A stretch of 64,000 nucleotides of DNA from Neptuniibacter victor (lineage in GTDB: Bacteria; Pseudomonadota; Gammaproteobacteria; Pseudomonadales; Balneatricaceae). The stretch is taken from contig AP025763.1 in the NCBI GenBank assembly GCA_027943745.1, forward strand, positions 2,232,001 through 2,296,000, in the 5' to 3' direction. Below are positions 55,492-64,000 of the stretch, in pieces. Positions within the stretch are counted from its first letter, which is position 1. Each line of letters starts with the position of its first letter. The notes under the pieces were generated by a model, which was given only the letters and a program-made list of their open reading frames with translations, made no database searches and was not told the DNA's origin. The translations under genes and the position numbers were made by a program.

Positions 55492-57164
55492 TCTGCTGCC
55501 CTCCCTTTTTGAGGGAATAAGCCCTTAGGACGTTTTTGAATAAATAGGATGATAAAGACCAGTACAAATATGCTGGCTAGCACCGCGCCGGTGACCGGTT
55601 CCAAGAACTTATTCGCAATACCTAATGAGAAAGCGGCAACCAGCGTGCCCCAGAGATTACCGACACCACCAAACACAACCACCATAAACGAATCGATGAT
55701 ATAAGCTTGCCCAAGGTTCGGTCCTACGTTTGTTAACTGGCTCAAGGCAACCCCTGCAATCCCCGCTATGCCAGAACCTAGACCGAAGGTCATCGCATCA
55801 ACCCATCCGGTTTTGATTCCCATCGCTTTGGCCATATCACGGTTTTGCGAGACTGCACGCACGTTTAAACCAAGCGAGGTTTTGCGCAAGATAATCAGTA
55901 GCAAGCCAAACACCAGTAGCGCGAACGCTAAGATATAAAGACGGTTTAGGGTTAAGCTCAACACCGGATTAATTTCTAACGAACCACTTAACCATTCTGG
56001 CGAGGCTACTTGGCGGTTTAGTGGGGAAAATACGCTACGCACCAACTGTTGAAGAATTAAGCTAATACCAAAGGTTGCAAGCAGGGTTTCTAGCGGGCGA
56101 CCATGCAGGTGGCGAATAACACCACGTTCGATCATCACACCAACAAGGCCTGATACGACAAAAGCCAGCGGAATCGCCACCCAGAGTGAATACTCGATGG
56201 CATTTGGCATCATTAATTGCACAACATAGGTTGTGTAGGCGCCCAGCATAATCATTTCACCGTGGGCCATATTAATAACGCCCATGACACCAAAAGTAAT
56301 GGCCAAACCGATCGCAGCTAATAACAGCACCGAACCTAAACTGAGTCCGAAAAACAGCTGATCGATGAAGTCATAGAACTCTATCCGCTCATTGATTTTT
56401 TTCAGTGCTTTTGCTGCTGCTAAACGAACCTTTTTATCACTATCTTGTTCAGCGATCTCAGCCAGTTTGTTACGCGCCTCCTTCTCTAAGCTATCTGCAA
56501 GTACGGCTACAACGGCATAACGCGTTTCAGATGAAGGTGATGCAGACTGATGCAGTGCTAGGGCAAGATCGATCATGTTGCGAACGTCTTCATCACTCTC
56601 ACTCGCGCGAGCTGAGTTCAATATCTCAACGGTATCGCTATTTAAACTGTTAAGTAGCGTTTTAACCGCTAATAAACGTAGTTCAGCGTCGGGAGCTCCA
56701 ATTTGCAGACGCGCAATCGCTTGCCTTAAAAAAACACGCAGCTTGTTATTAACACGGATCTTCTTAATCTGCTTTTTTTCAATAACACCCAGATCTTGAT
56801 TACCCAAAACCGTACGGCCTGTGAGTTTTCCGTCTGCTTTAACAACAGCGATGACCGCTTTACTCGACTTGATATAGTAAAGGTCGCCGGCCAGCATGCT
56901 TTTAAACATCGGCAGTAGGGCCGCTCCACCTTGGGTTTCTAATTTTTCAAGCACAGGCAAAGCTTTACTTAGTTTTACCGCGGTCAACTTTGTTAACAGC
57001 GTTTCTACTGAATCAGATGTAACCGTTTCAGGCGCTTTTTCAGGCGTTGTTTCAGGCATTGCTGCTGCCTGAATATCACCGGTCAAAGCCACTGGCTCTT
57101 GAGCCTGAACTGAGACCATAGACGCGGCGACATAGCAGCACAGTATGGCAAACAGACGTCTCAC
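55488..57164 (-). CDS. urtB: Urea ABC transporter permease UrtB
   Basis: A 558-residue LivH-type permease. A signal peptide and a periplasmic HEAT-like helical domain (about 30-255) precede the membrane part, which contains ITFGVMGVINMAHGEMIMLGAYTTYVVQ and FGLGSGIAGIAGVALSQLTNVGPNLGQAYIIDSFMVVVFGGVGN. The large extracellular N-domain is a normal feature of UrtB. The gene is separated from urtA by about 227 bp with two hairpins. Confidence 0.92.
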   Translation of the reverse strand: MRRLFAILCCYVAASMVSVQAQEPVALTGDIQAAAMPETTPEKAPETVTSDSVETLLTKLTAVKLSKALPVLEKLETQGGAALLPMFKSMLAGDLYYIKSSKAVIAVVKADGKLTGRTVLGNQDLGVIEKKQIKKIRVNNKLRVFLRQAIARLQIGAPDAELRLLAVKTLLNSLNSDTVEILNSARASESDEDVRNMIDLALALHQSASPSSETRYAVVAVLADSLEKEARNKLAEIAEQDSDKKVRLAAAKALKKINERIEFYDFIDQLFFGLSLGSVLLLAAIGLAITFGVMGVINMAHGEMIMLGAYTTYVVQLMMPNAIEYSLWVAIPLAFVVSGLVGVMIERGVIRHLHGRPLETLLATFGISLILQQLVRSVFSPLNRQVASPEWLSGSLEINPVLSLTLNRLYILAFALLVFGLLLIILRKTSLGLNVRAVSQNRDMAKAMGIKTGWVDAMTFGLGSGIAGIAGVALSQLTNVGPNLGQAYIIDSFMVVVFGGVGNLWGTLVAAFSLGIANKFLEPVTGAVLASIFVLVFIILFIQKRPKGLFPQKGRAAE

Positions 57165-57324
57165 GTGAATTCTCCTGGGTAGACTGCTAAAACCCTATTC
57201 GGCATAAATAACACGAGGGGTTTCAACGAATCAGGAATGGAAAGATGGCTCGATTTAGAAAAAATGAGCCATCGTATTTGAACGAAGCCTTTGCGGCCTG
57301 CGCTTATAGCTTCAACACCCCCTA

Positions 57325-57382
57325 CTCATCTAAGATGAGCTACTGAGCACTCATTGCCGTAGCAGATTGAGATGCTCAGTAG
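57325..57382 (-). promoter_or_regulatory. Tandem hairpins between urtA and urtB
   Basis: CTACTGAGCA (57340-57349) and TGCTCAGTAG (57373-57382) make a 10-bp stem; CTCATC-TAA-GATGAG (57325-57339) is adjacent. No T-run follows. Such structures often protect a highly expressed substrate-binding-protein transcript and lower that of downstream permease genes. Confidence 0.5.
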
Positions 57383-57391
57383 GCGAGTTGA

Positions 57392-58672
57392 TTATTTCGC
57401 AGCGATACACTCTTTAGATTCAGTGTTGTAGTTGCCGCATTTAGTGGGTGCTGTCCAATCAGATACTAGGTTTTTTGAACCTGGTAAAAAGTCAGACCAT
57501 GCGTCACCTGCAACGACGCCCTCTGTTTCCCAAACTACTTCGAACTGGCCATTATCTTGGATCTCGCCAATCAGCACTGGCTTACTCAAGTGATGGTTCT
57601 TGTTCATCACAGCAACACCGCCGGTTAGGTTAGGTGTTTCTTGACCAATCATCGCTTGTTCCACCGCATCAACATCCGTTGTGCCAGCTTTAGTCACCGC
57701 ATTGGCCCACATATTGAAACCAATATAAGTCGCTTCCATTGGATCGTTGGTTACACGCTCTTCACTGGTATACGCTTTCCACTTTTTGATAAACGCAGTG
57801 TTGGCATCATTTTCAACGCTTTGGAAGTAGTTCCACGCGGCTAGATGGCCTACAAGCGGTTTAGTGTCTAGACCAGATAGCTCTTCTTCACCGACAGAAA
57901 AGGCAACAACTGGAATATCTTCAGATGAGATCCCTTGGTTACCCAGCTCTTTGTAGAAAGGTACGTTTGCATCACCGTTGATCGTAGAAACAACCGCAGT
58001 CTTCTTGCCTTCACCACCAAACTTCTTGATATCAGATACAATTGACTGCCAATCAGAATGACCGAATGGCGTGTAGTTAATCATAATATCCTCAGCTGCT
58101 ACGCCTTTTGACTTTAAGTAGGCTTCAAGGATTTTATTGGTGGTACGCGGGTAAACGTAATCCGTACCTGCAAGTACCCAACGCTCGACTTCTAAGTCGT
58201 TAGCTAGATAATCCACTGCAGGTATAGCTTGCTGATTTGGTGCAGCTCCTGTGTAGAAAACGTTCTTAGAGGATTCTTCACCCTCATATTGAACAGGGTA
58301 GAACATCAAGCCATTCAGCTCTTCTAGCACAGGTAGCGCAGACTTACGCGATACCGATGTCCAGCACCCAAAGATAACGTCAACCTCTTCTTTGGTAAGT
58401 AACTCACGGGTCTTCTCGGCAAAAAGCGGCCAGTTAGAGGCAGGATCGACTACGACTGCTTCTAGCTGCTTACCCAATAGACCGCCTTTTTTGTTCTGCT
58501 CTTCCACCATCATAAGGACCGTGTCTTTCAGTGTTGTTTCACTAATAGCCATGGTGCCGGACAGTGAATGCAATACACCAACCTTGATCGTTTCAGCTGC
58601 CATTGCGCTGATACTGATAACCGATGCACCTAATGAGAGTGCAACACCTGCTGCAATACTTTTAAGTTTCAT
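57392..58672 (-). CDS. urtA: Urea ABC transporter substrate-binding protein UrtA
   Basis: A 426-residue periplasmic urea-binding protein with a signal peptide of about 25 residues (ending ISAMA-AETIKVG). The Peripla_BP_6/UrtA features IKVGVLHSLSGTMAISE, VDPASNWPLFAEKTRELL, FGCWTSVSRKS and FYPVQYEGEESSKNVFYTGAAPNQQ are all present. It is the first gene of a probable 13-gene operon. A perfect palindrome lies about 130 bp upstream. Confidence 0.95.
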   Translation of the reverse strand: MKLKSIAAGVALSLGASVISISAMAAETIKVGVLHSLSGTMAISETTLKDTVLMMVEEQNKKGGLLGKQLEAVVVDPASNWPLFAEKTRELLTKEEVDVIFGCWTSVSRKSALPVLEELNGLMFYPVQYEGEESSKNVFYTGAAPNQQAIPAVDYLANDLEVERWVLAGTDYVYPRTTNKILEAYLKSKGVAAEDIMINYTPFGHSDWQSIVSDIKKFGGEGKKTAVVSTINGDANVPFYKELGNQGISSEDIPVVAFSVGEEELSGLDTKPLVGHLAAWNYFQSVENDANTAFIKKWKAYTSEERVTNDPMEATYIGFNMWANAVTKAGTTDVDAVEQAMIGQETPNLTGGVAVMNKNHHLSKPVLIGEIQDNGQFEVVWETEGVVAGDAWSDFLPGSKNLVSDWTAPTKCGNYNTESKECIAAK

Positions 58673-58802
58673 ATCTGCCCTTCCCTTATTTGAAATTAAT
58701 CGCGAATAAACAAATTAATTGGAACGAAATCACTTTGTTTGTGCGTTGCAATAAGGCTATTCGATATAAACTGAAACAGGTATTCGGTGATTAACGCACC
58801 CC

Positions 58803-58822
58803 TATACGTCATTTGACGTATA
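58803..58822. promoter_or_regulatory. Perfect palindrome upstream of urtA, possible operator
   Basis: TATACGTCA (58803-58811) and TGACGTATA (58814-58822) are exact inverses around TT, about 130 bp upstream of urtA and 350 bp upstream of the helicase. It does not match a consensus NtrC site (TGCAC-N5-GTGCA). A regulator of urea use or nitrogen is one guess. Confidence 0.5.
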
Positions 58823-59172
58823 AAGCGCCCTAATTTATTAATAATTATGCTTTTTTAGCCGTAGGATGGGTGATTAATAATCCTGATTAGGCCCTTGTGA
58901 CGATCAATGCTACAATCGCTCCGTTCCGAAGATTAAGCGAACGAGTCACATAGCCTTAGATACTCTTAAGATCCTATCAGTAGACCTGTTGGCGTTGCGC
59001 AAAGCGCAATCTCTTAAACATATATAGAGGCCTTCAGGGAACTACAATACGCGATCCTAATCAGAGTGCAGGCTACCTTCACCCCGATTTGACGTACTTA
59101 ACAAACACCACCTTAGCGATGCTATGAGTGGGTTTTAATCGTATTTTGAATACATCATATAGAGAGCAATAA
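58823..59172. other. Leader/intergenic region upstream of the second helicase
   Basis: About 350 bp with no gene. It contains TTGCGC-AAA-GCGCAA, a short hairpin near 59015. DEAD-box helicase genes often have long structured leaders, so an autoregulatory UTR is possible. No -10/-35 was assigned confidently. Confidence 0.45.
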
Positions 59173-60624
59173 ATGAGTTTTGCTGACCTGGGCTTGTCTC
59201 GCCCAATTTTGGATGCTGTTTCCGCTAAAGGCTACGACACACCATCGCCAATACAAGCTGAAGCGATCCCTGCTGTTATCCAAGGCAAAGACCTAATGGC
59301 AGCGGCACAGACCGGTACAGGTAAAACAGCGGGCTTTACATTGCCATTGTTAGAACGCTTAAGCCAAGGCACTCCAAGTAAAGGCGGCCAAGTACGGGCA
59401 CTGATCTTGACCCCTACGCGTGAATTAGCCGCTCAAGTAGCTGAAAGCGTTAATGACTACTCTAAAAACCTTTCTCTAAAATCAGCCGTTGTTTTCGGTG
59501 GCGTAAAAATAAATCCACAAATCGCGAAACTTCGTGGCGGGGTTGATATTCTTGTTGCTACACCGGGACGTTTGTTAGATCTATACAACCAACGCGTTGT
59601 TAAGTTCTCACAACTTGAAGTGCTGGTGCTAGATGAAGCCGACCGTATGCTTGATATGGGCTTCATCCACGATATTAAGAAGATTCTGGCCGTGCTACCG
59701 AAGCAACGCCAAAACCTTCTGTTCTCTGCTACGTTCTCAAATGAGATCCGTAATCTAGCCAAAGGTTTGGTCAACAACCCAGTAGAGATCTCTGTAACAC
59801 CGGTAAACTCAACGGCGACAACCGTTAAGCAATGGATCATCCCCGTTGATAAGAACAAGAAAGCCCCAGCTCTTATCAAATTAGTTGGCGACAATAGCTG
59901 GAACCAGGTACTGGTTTTCTCACGTACGAAGCATGGCGCTAACCGTCTAGCTAAGCAGCTAAATGCGGCAAAAATCACGGCTGCTGCGATACATGGCAAT
60001 AAGAGCCAAGGGGCACGTACTAAAGCCCTTGCAGACTTTAAAAGTGGCGACGTTCGTGTATTAGTGGCGACCGACATTGCCGCACGAGGTATTGATATTG
60101 ACCAATTACCTCACGTTGTTAACTTTGACCTACCGAATATCCCTGAAGATTACGTGCATCGTATTGGCCGTACAGGCCGTGCTGGCTCTTCGGGTGAAGC
60201 GGTGTCACTTGTATGCGCAGATGAATTTGAACACCTCGCATCGATAGAGCATCTTATCGGTCAAATTCTGGATCGTGAAGAGATGGAAGGTTTCGAAGCC
60301 GTTCATACCCTTCCCGCTTCCGACCTAAGTAAAAAGCCCGGCAAGAAAAAACCTAACCGTCAACGTAGTGGACGACCTGGCCACAAAGATGGTCAGCGCT
60401 CTGGGGAAAATGCACGTGGACATAAGCCACAAGGTAAAAACAAGAGCCACCGCTCTTCAAGAGGAAAATCAGGTAATAGCGAGCGTTCCAACACAGCAGG
60501 AAGCGATGGTAATAGGCAAGGACAAAACAGAAGTCAGAATGCTAAACAGGGACAAGCTCCGGCAAGCAAACCGGTAAGGCGTGTTCGTAAAAGGCCAACG
60601 ACAAAACCAAGCGGTTCAGCTTAA
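59173..60624 (+). CDS. rhlE: DEAD-box RNA helicase (RhlE-like), copy 2
   Basis: A 483-residue helicase with complete motifs: [14 protein letters not shown] (45-52), [28 protein letters not shown] and [10 protein letters not shown]. Its long basic Gly/Arg/Ser/Lys tail (about 390-483) is larger than that of copy 1. It unwinds RNA during ribosome biogenesis or mRNA decay. Copy 1 at 33583-34896 is a paralogue sharing the core. A hairpin terminator follows. Confidence 0.92.
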   Translation: MSFADLGLSRPILDAVSAKGYDTPSPIQAEAIPAVIQGKDLMAAAQTGTGKTAGFTLPLLERLSQGTPSKGGQVRALILTPTRELAAQVAESVNDYSKNLSLKSAVVFGGVKINPQIAKLRGGVDILVATPGRLLDLYNQRVVKFSQLEVLVLDEADRMLDMGFIHDIKKILAVLPKQRQNLLFSATFSNEIRNLAKGLVNNPVEISVTPVNSTATTVKQWIIPVDKNKKAPALIKLVGDNSWNQVLVFSRTKHGANRLAKQLNAAKITAAAIHGNKSQGARTKALADFKSGDVRVLVATDIAARGIDIDQLPHVVNFDLPNIPEDYVHRIGRTGRAGSSGEAVSLVCADEFEHLASIEHLIGQILDREEMEGFEAVHTLPASDLSKKPGKKKPNRQRSGRPGHKDGQRSGENARGHKPQGKNKSHRSSRGKSGNSERSNTAGSDGNRQGQNRSQNAKQGQAPASKPVRRVRKRPTTKPSGSA

Positions 60625-60642
60625 CGGCACTTTTGTAAGCCC

Positions 60643-60668
60643 AAGCCTCACTTGCCTGAGTGAGGCTT
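60643..60668. terminator. Hairpin at the end of the helicase gene
   Basis: AAGCCTCACT (60643-60652) and AGTGAGGCTT (60659-60668) form a perfect 10-bp stem with a 6-nt loop, 18 bp after the helicase stop and touching the opposite gene's stop. Confidence 0.7.
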
Positions 60669-61039
60669 TAGTGGAAGTTACGACGGCCTCTATAACGCTC
60701 TTCAAAGCGCTGGGGCCATTTCCCACCGTTATCGATCGAACAGCGCTCCTCCGAATCAAACCCCACCTGTTTGGATATATCTTTCAGCCTAATACTCTCA
60801 GTAGCCAGGCGCTGTTCTATTAGCTTAAACAGCTGCTTTTCCTTGTCAGTATTAACCAATTCGGCAATATCCTTTTCATGATTAAAGACACAAAGGATAT
60901 ATAGGGATTTGGGGAATTCGGCATAATCGACAAAATGGGTTAACCACTCAAAACCAGCGAATTGGTCGAGCGCCTGATCACATACCTCTGTCAGCTGAAC
61001 TCGAAGCACATTTTCTATTTTTTTATCACTTTTTTTCAT
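60668..61039 (-). CDS. Conserved hypothetical protein
   Basis: A 123-residue protein I do not recognise. It starts MKKSDKKIENVLRVQLTEVC, has a mixed alpha/beta middle (GFEWLTHFVDYAEFPKSLYILCVF) and a basic tail RFEERYRGRRNFH. No membrane segment or signal peptide. Its stop overlaps the helicase terminator. Its relation to the c-di-GMP gene upstream (35 bp away) is unknown. Confidence 0.6.
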   Translation of the reverse strand: MKKSDKKIENVLRVQLTEVCDQALDQFAGFEWLTHFVDYAEFPKSLYILCVFNHEKDIAELVNTDKEKQLFKLIEQRLATESIRLKDISKQVGFDSEERCSIDNGGKWPQRFEERYRGRRNFH

Positions 61040-61073
61040 GGGTATCAGCTTAATAAAGGGGGTAAACAGCGTA

Positions 61074-62786
61074 TTAGATCGCGTGAAGCTCTTTCGCTAA
61101 AAGCTCATAAAGCTGGGATGCAGGCACAGGCTTGGAATACAAGTAACCTTGGAAGCAATGGCAACCTAGCGCTAGCAATGTATCCCTCTCTTCGGCAGTC
61201 TCTACACCTTCTGCAATCACAACAAGATCTAGTCGGTCGGCGGTCGCTATAATGACTTCAACAATCGCAGCCTCTTCTGAAGAAGGACTTAATGCGGTCA
61301 CAAATGACCGGTCAATTTTAAGAATATCTAAAGGTAGATAACGAAGGTAACGCAACGAAGAATAGCCCGTCCCAAAATCATCGATAGCAAACGAAATGCC
61401 ACGTTGTTTGAGTAGAGACATCTTACTGCTAGCAATGTCGAAATTATTGAGCAACATATTTTCTGTGATTTCTAACTCAATCATATGACCTGGCAACTGA
61501 GTCGTCTGTAACAAAGCCAATAGCCGTTCAACAAAATCCACCTGCATAAACTGCAACGGGCTTATGTTAATAGCAAGTCGATGGAATCCTTCTGGTAACC
61601 CCTGCAGCTTCCATTTCGCCAACTGCTTCAAGCTTTGCTCCAACACCCACTGGCCTATTTCAACAATTTGACCACTCTCTTCGGCAACTTGAATAAACTC
61701 ATCTGGAAAAATCACACCTCTCTCTGGGTGGTGCCAACGCAACAATACTTCGGCACCCAAGATCGAGCCTTCCGCACTAAATTGCGGCTGAAACCACAAC
61801 TCAAACTCTTGTTTGTCTAACGCTTGGTGCAATCCTTTCTCTATCTGCAATCGTTCCTGTGCTGAAGATTTCATCTCGGGATCATAAAACTGGAAATCGT
61901 TACGACCCAATGCTTTTACGCGATACAACGCAGTATCCGCATGTCGTAAGATATCCTTGGCTGAGTAATCCGATGCAGGGAAGACCGCAATGCCCACACT
62001 GATGGTGCAGTACAACAGGTGACCATCGATATGAAAGGGCGTGCCCATGTGCTCGATGATTTTCTTGGCTATATGCGCCGCCGTTTCTGCACAGATACTA
62101 TCCGATTCGCCCGCTTCAGGTAGGAGCACAACAAACTCATCACCACCAAACCGTGCACAGGTTGCCTCAGTAGGGAGAATCTCAGTCAAACGTAACGCAA
62201 TAGCGCATAACAGTTTATCGCCTATGCCGTGACCTAGTGAATCATTAATTGTTTTAAAACGATCCAAATCCATATAGAGAACCGCACCACTACTGGCATT
62301 AGCATGGTGCAACTCTAATGAAGAAGCTAAGCGATCAATGAATAAACGTCGATTTGCCAAACCCGTTAACGTATCAAAAAAAGCTAACTCAAATATCTGC
62401 TGCTCAGCCTCTTTACGTACAGTGATATCGCGAGCCAGAATTAAAATGTATTTTTGATTATTCAAGCTAATCTGGATACCGCGCGCCTCAATCGGAAACG
62501 TGCCGGTTTCTGTATTATTCTGCATATCTTCGAAGGTACTTACCTCAGTATCTGAGATAGACAGGAAGAGCTCTTCAAACTCACTCACGGCATAACGCTT
62601 ACTGAAACAAGAGAGTTTTGTACCCACGATATTTGCTTTCGCTAACCCCAACGTTTCTATGGCCTGATTGTTAACTTCGACAACAGTTGAATCAAGTTCA
62701 CACAGGTACATGGCATCCCCTGCGTTTTCCATCAATGTGCGTGAAAAATGTTCGCTTTTAGACAGTTCTCGTATCGTCTCATTCAA
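61074..62786 (-). pseudogene. PAS-GGDEF-EAL part of a sensor interrupted by an in-frame TAA
   Basis: The frame downstream of the TAA at 62787-62789 encodes a PAS domain (about 10-125), GGDEF (214-218) without the RxxD inhibitory site, and an EAL domain whose signature is EVL (346-348) but which keeps DDFGTG (469-474) and QGYLYSKP. Read through the single TAA, it continues without gap or frame change from the 62787-63491 membrane sensor, giving one 805-codon sensor of common architecture. A Gln CAA to TAA change is a simple explanation. Alternative initiation at TTG 62786 could still make the PAS-GGDEF-EAL part. Confidence 0.75.
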
Positions 62787-63491
62787 TTAATCTGTCATCA
62801 GCTCGCGGTCACTCCAGAGAGAAGAGAAACGGCTGACTAACTCGCCTATTTCATCTTTCTTTGTGTAAGGGAGCTGATCGCAGTTTTCACCATTTCGCAG
62901 TTGATTGACCCACGCAAGAATATCAACCACTGGACGTGAGAGGTATTTGTAGAAAAAGAGCAGAAAGATGAACGCTAATACCACGTTATAAATCAAACCA
63001 AAAAGCAGCCCCGTTATGGCCCTTAATGCAAAGTTATTTGCGATAAACGAGGCATCCAATTCGATGATTAGTTTTGCGATTCCAGTACGAGAAGTCTCTA
63101 CCTTAAGATTTGTCTCATAGTGCGTATTAAACTTGAAGAAATAACCACCCAGTTGAGACAAAAACGTATTGGGTGAGGTACGTGGCTTTGTATGTTCTGA
63201 CATTTTATCGCCAAAATCATCGACTAAGATTGCTTGGTATATTTCAGGATGCGAGATCAGTGTACTGGTCACCTCTTCCGCTTTGGCATAATTAAGATTA
63301 TAGACCGCTCGAGTCGCGGTATCTTTGTGAAGTTCCATAAAACGCTCAATACCTGCTATTGAGCTTTTTCGTTCCTGCTGCAAATCCAAATAGATCTGAA
63401 TACTTGTAGAAATTAGTCCTAGTACTAGTGAGATGGCAAGGACGGCACGCGCTTGCTTAAATGCGATTCTGTGCCTGAACTTTAATGTCAT
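62787..63491 (-). pseudogene. Membrane sensor (N-terminal part of the interrupted c-di-GMP protein)
   Basis: A 234-residue N-terminal part: basic start, TM1 (about 15-35), a periplasmic region of about 110 residues, TM2 (about 160-185) and a HAMP-like helix ending SSLWSDRELMTD at the TAA. It carries no output domain, which appears to be the adjacent PAS-GGDEF-EAL frame. It lies 32 bp after a periplasmic binding protein gene, which could encode a soluble partner. If the stop is functional the product would be a receptor fragment. Confidence 0.72.
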
Positions 63492-63523
63492 ACCATCGTA
63501 CCTTAACGTATCAACCTTGATGT

Positions 63524-64000
63524 TTAATCTAAGTACTTATCGTAAATCGCTTGATAAGTACCATTCCCTTGGATGATTGAAAGCCCGCTATTAAAACGCT
63601 CAATCAGATAATTACTGTGCTCATACTTCTTACTCAAGCAGAGATGAAATGGCGTACTTTCCTTATCCGTAAAACGTATATATTTTAGTTTATTCTGCAA
63701 ACCTAACTGGGCCGCCCTATATCGTGTGGTCAACTCTCCGTTATAGAAAACATCAACCCCCCGCTTGGCAACTGCATTGATACCATTGTCCATTTCAGCA
63801 GTCACTCGATGCATAATACCTGCGCGTTCAAGCTCCCCTTGTATACCCCAGCCACCCACAACCATGACATCAAACTTAGCGAGATCAGAAAAGACTTTAA
63901 TATCGCTATCCTGAGAATCCTTAGCCATTACAGCAACTTGGTTCGCTTCGCTAAGAGGATTACTGAATAAGATAAACACTTCTCTTCCTGGCCTTTTAGA
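63524..64000 (-). CDS. Periplasmic substrate-binding protein (SBP_bac_3-like), 5' end outside window
   Basis: The reading frame is open to the window edge, so the N-terminus (with signal peptide) is missing. Visible parts include VMVVGGWGIQGELERAGI, NAVAKRGVDVFYNGELTTRYRAA and LSIIQGNGTYQAIYDKYLD, matching the C-terminal lobe of amino-acid-type extracellular binding domains. It lies 32 bp upstream of the sensor gene in the same direction and could be its ligand-binding partner. It is not followed by ABC permease genes, so a sensing role is more likely than transport. Confidence 0.75.
   Translation of the reverse strand, partial: SKRPGREVFILFSNPLSEANQVAVMAKDSQDSDIKVFSDLAKFDVMVVGGWGIQGELERAGIMHRVTAEMDNGINAVAKRGVDVFYNGELTTRYRAAQLGLQNKLKYIRFTDKESTPFHLCLSKKYEHSNYLIERFNSGLSIIQGNGTYQAIYDKYLD

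Noticed and set aside
58673-58830. NtrC/sigma-54 promoter for the urea operon
   Set aside because: A GGTGCG...CACC pair is visible but has the wrong orientation and spacing, and no TGGCAC-N5-TTGC element was found.
1-64000. CRISPR arrays, tRNA or rRNA genes
   Set aside because: No short regular repeat-spacer pattern, cloverleaf or rRNA-like segment was seen on either strand.

Overview
The window reads as chromosomal DNA of a marine gammaproteobacterium, most likely an Oceanospirillaceae relative. This is inferred from moderate GC, an OprD-type porin, many c-di-GMP and chemotaxis sensors, and the protein families present, not from any marker gene. No rRNA or tRNA gene was recognised. Genes are dense and mostly on the minus strand.

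Layout: 1-320 is the end of an FKBP-type prolyl isomerase. 598-11360 is a porin followed by what looks like an aromatic/branched amino-acid uptake and oxidation block: a TrpXYZ-like ABC transporter, a Leu/Phe-type dehydrogenase, an aromatic aminotransferase, a giant indolepyruvate:ferredoxin oxidoreductase, and a divergent Lrp/AsnC regulator. 11.5-23.4 kb holds a diguanylate cyclase, two LysR-regulated divergent units (SDR plus 2-hydroxychromene-2-carboxylate-isomerase-like protein; acyl-CoA thioesterase), small conserved proteins (DoxX-like, DCC, DUF4124, GFA, DUF3010), an SPFH protein, and an HpaB-family flavoenzyme with a divergent TetR gene and a strong operator. 23.5-37.2 kb carries a chemoreceptor, MFS and DMT transporters, an AraC regulator, an Asp/Glu racemase, a YcaQ-like DNA glycosylase, a secreted amidohydrolase, a DEAD-box helicase, a desaturase and a viroplasmin-domain RNase H.

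37.6-46.9 kb is the accessory part. A Cache-GGDEF-EAL protein is followed by a Phd/ParE toxin-antitoxin pair. Next comes a run of five small minus-strand genes, each starting just after a GTTRRRY-like core and ending at an attC-like hairpin. This is an integron cassette array with no integrase in the window (a CALIN). The array abuts one copy of a 283-bp direct repeat whose second copy lies on the far side of an outer-membrane beta-barrel gene; a CNNM/CorC transporter follows.

47.06-58.67 kb is one long urea operon on the minus strand: urtABCDE (urea ABC importer), ureD-ureABC-ureEFG (urease and nickel-loading accessory proteins) and a tiny HupE/UreJ-like membrane peptide. 59.2-64 kb holds a second RhlE-like helicase and a periplasmic-sensor/c-di-GMP module in which the sensor-GGDEF-EAL gene is split by one in-frame TAA codon.

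The observations most worth following up are the integrase-less cassette array and its junction with the 283-bp repeat, the ParE frame that begins at ACG where ATG is expected, the nonsense-split c-di-GMP sensor, the SDR whose catalytic Tyr is Phe, and the miniature HupE-like protein at the end of the urease operon.
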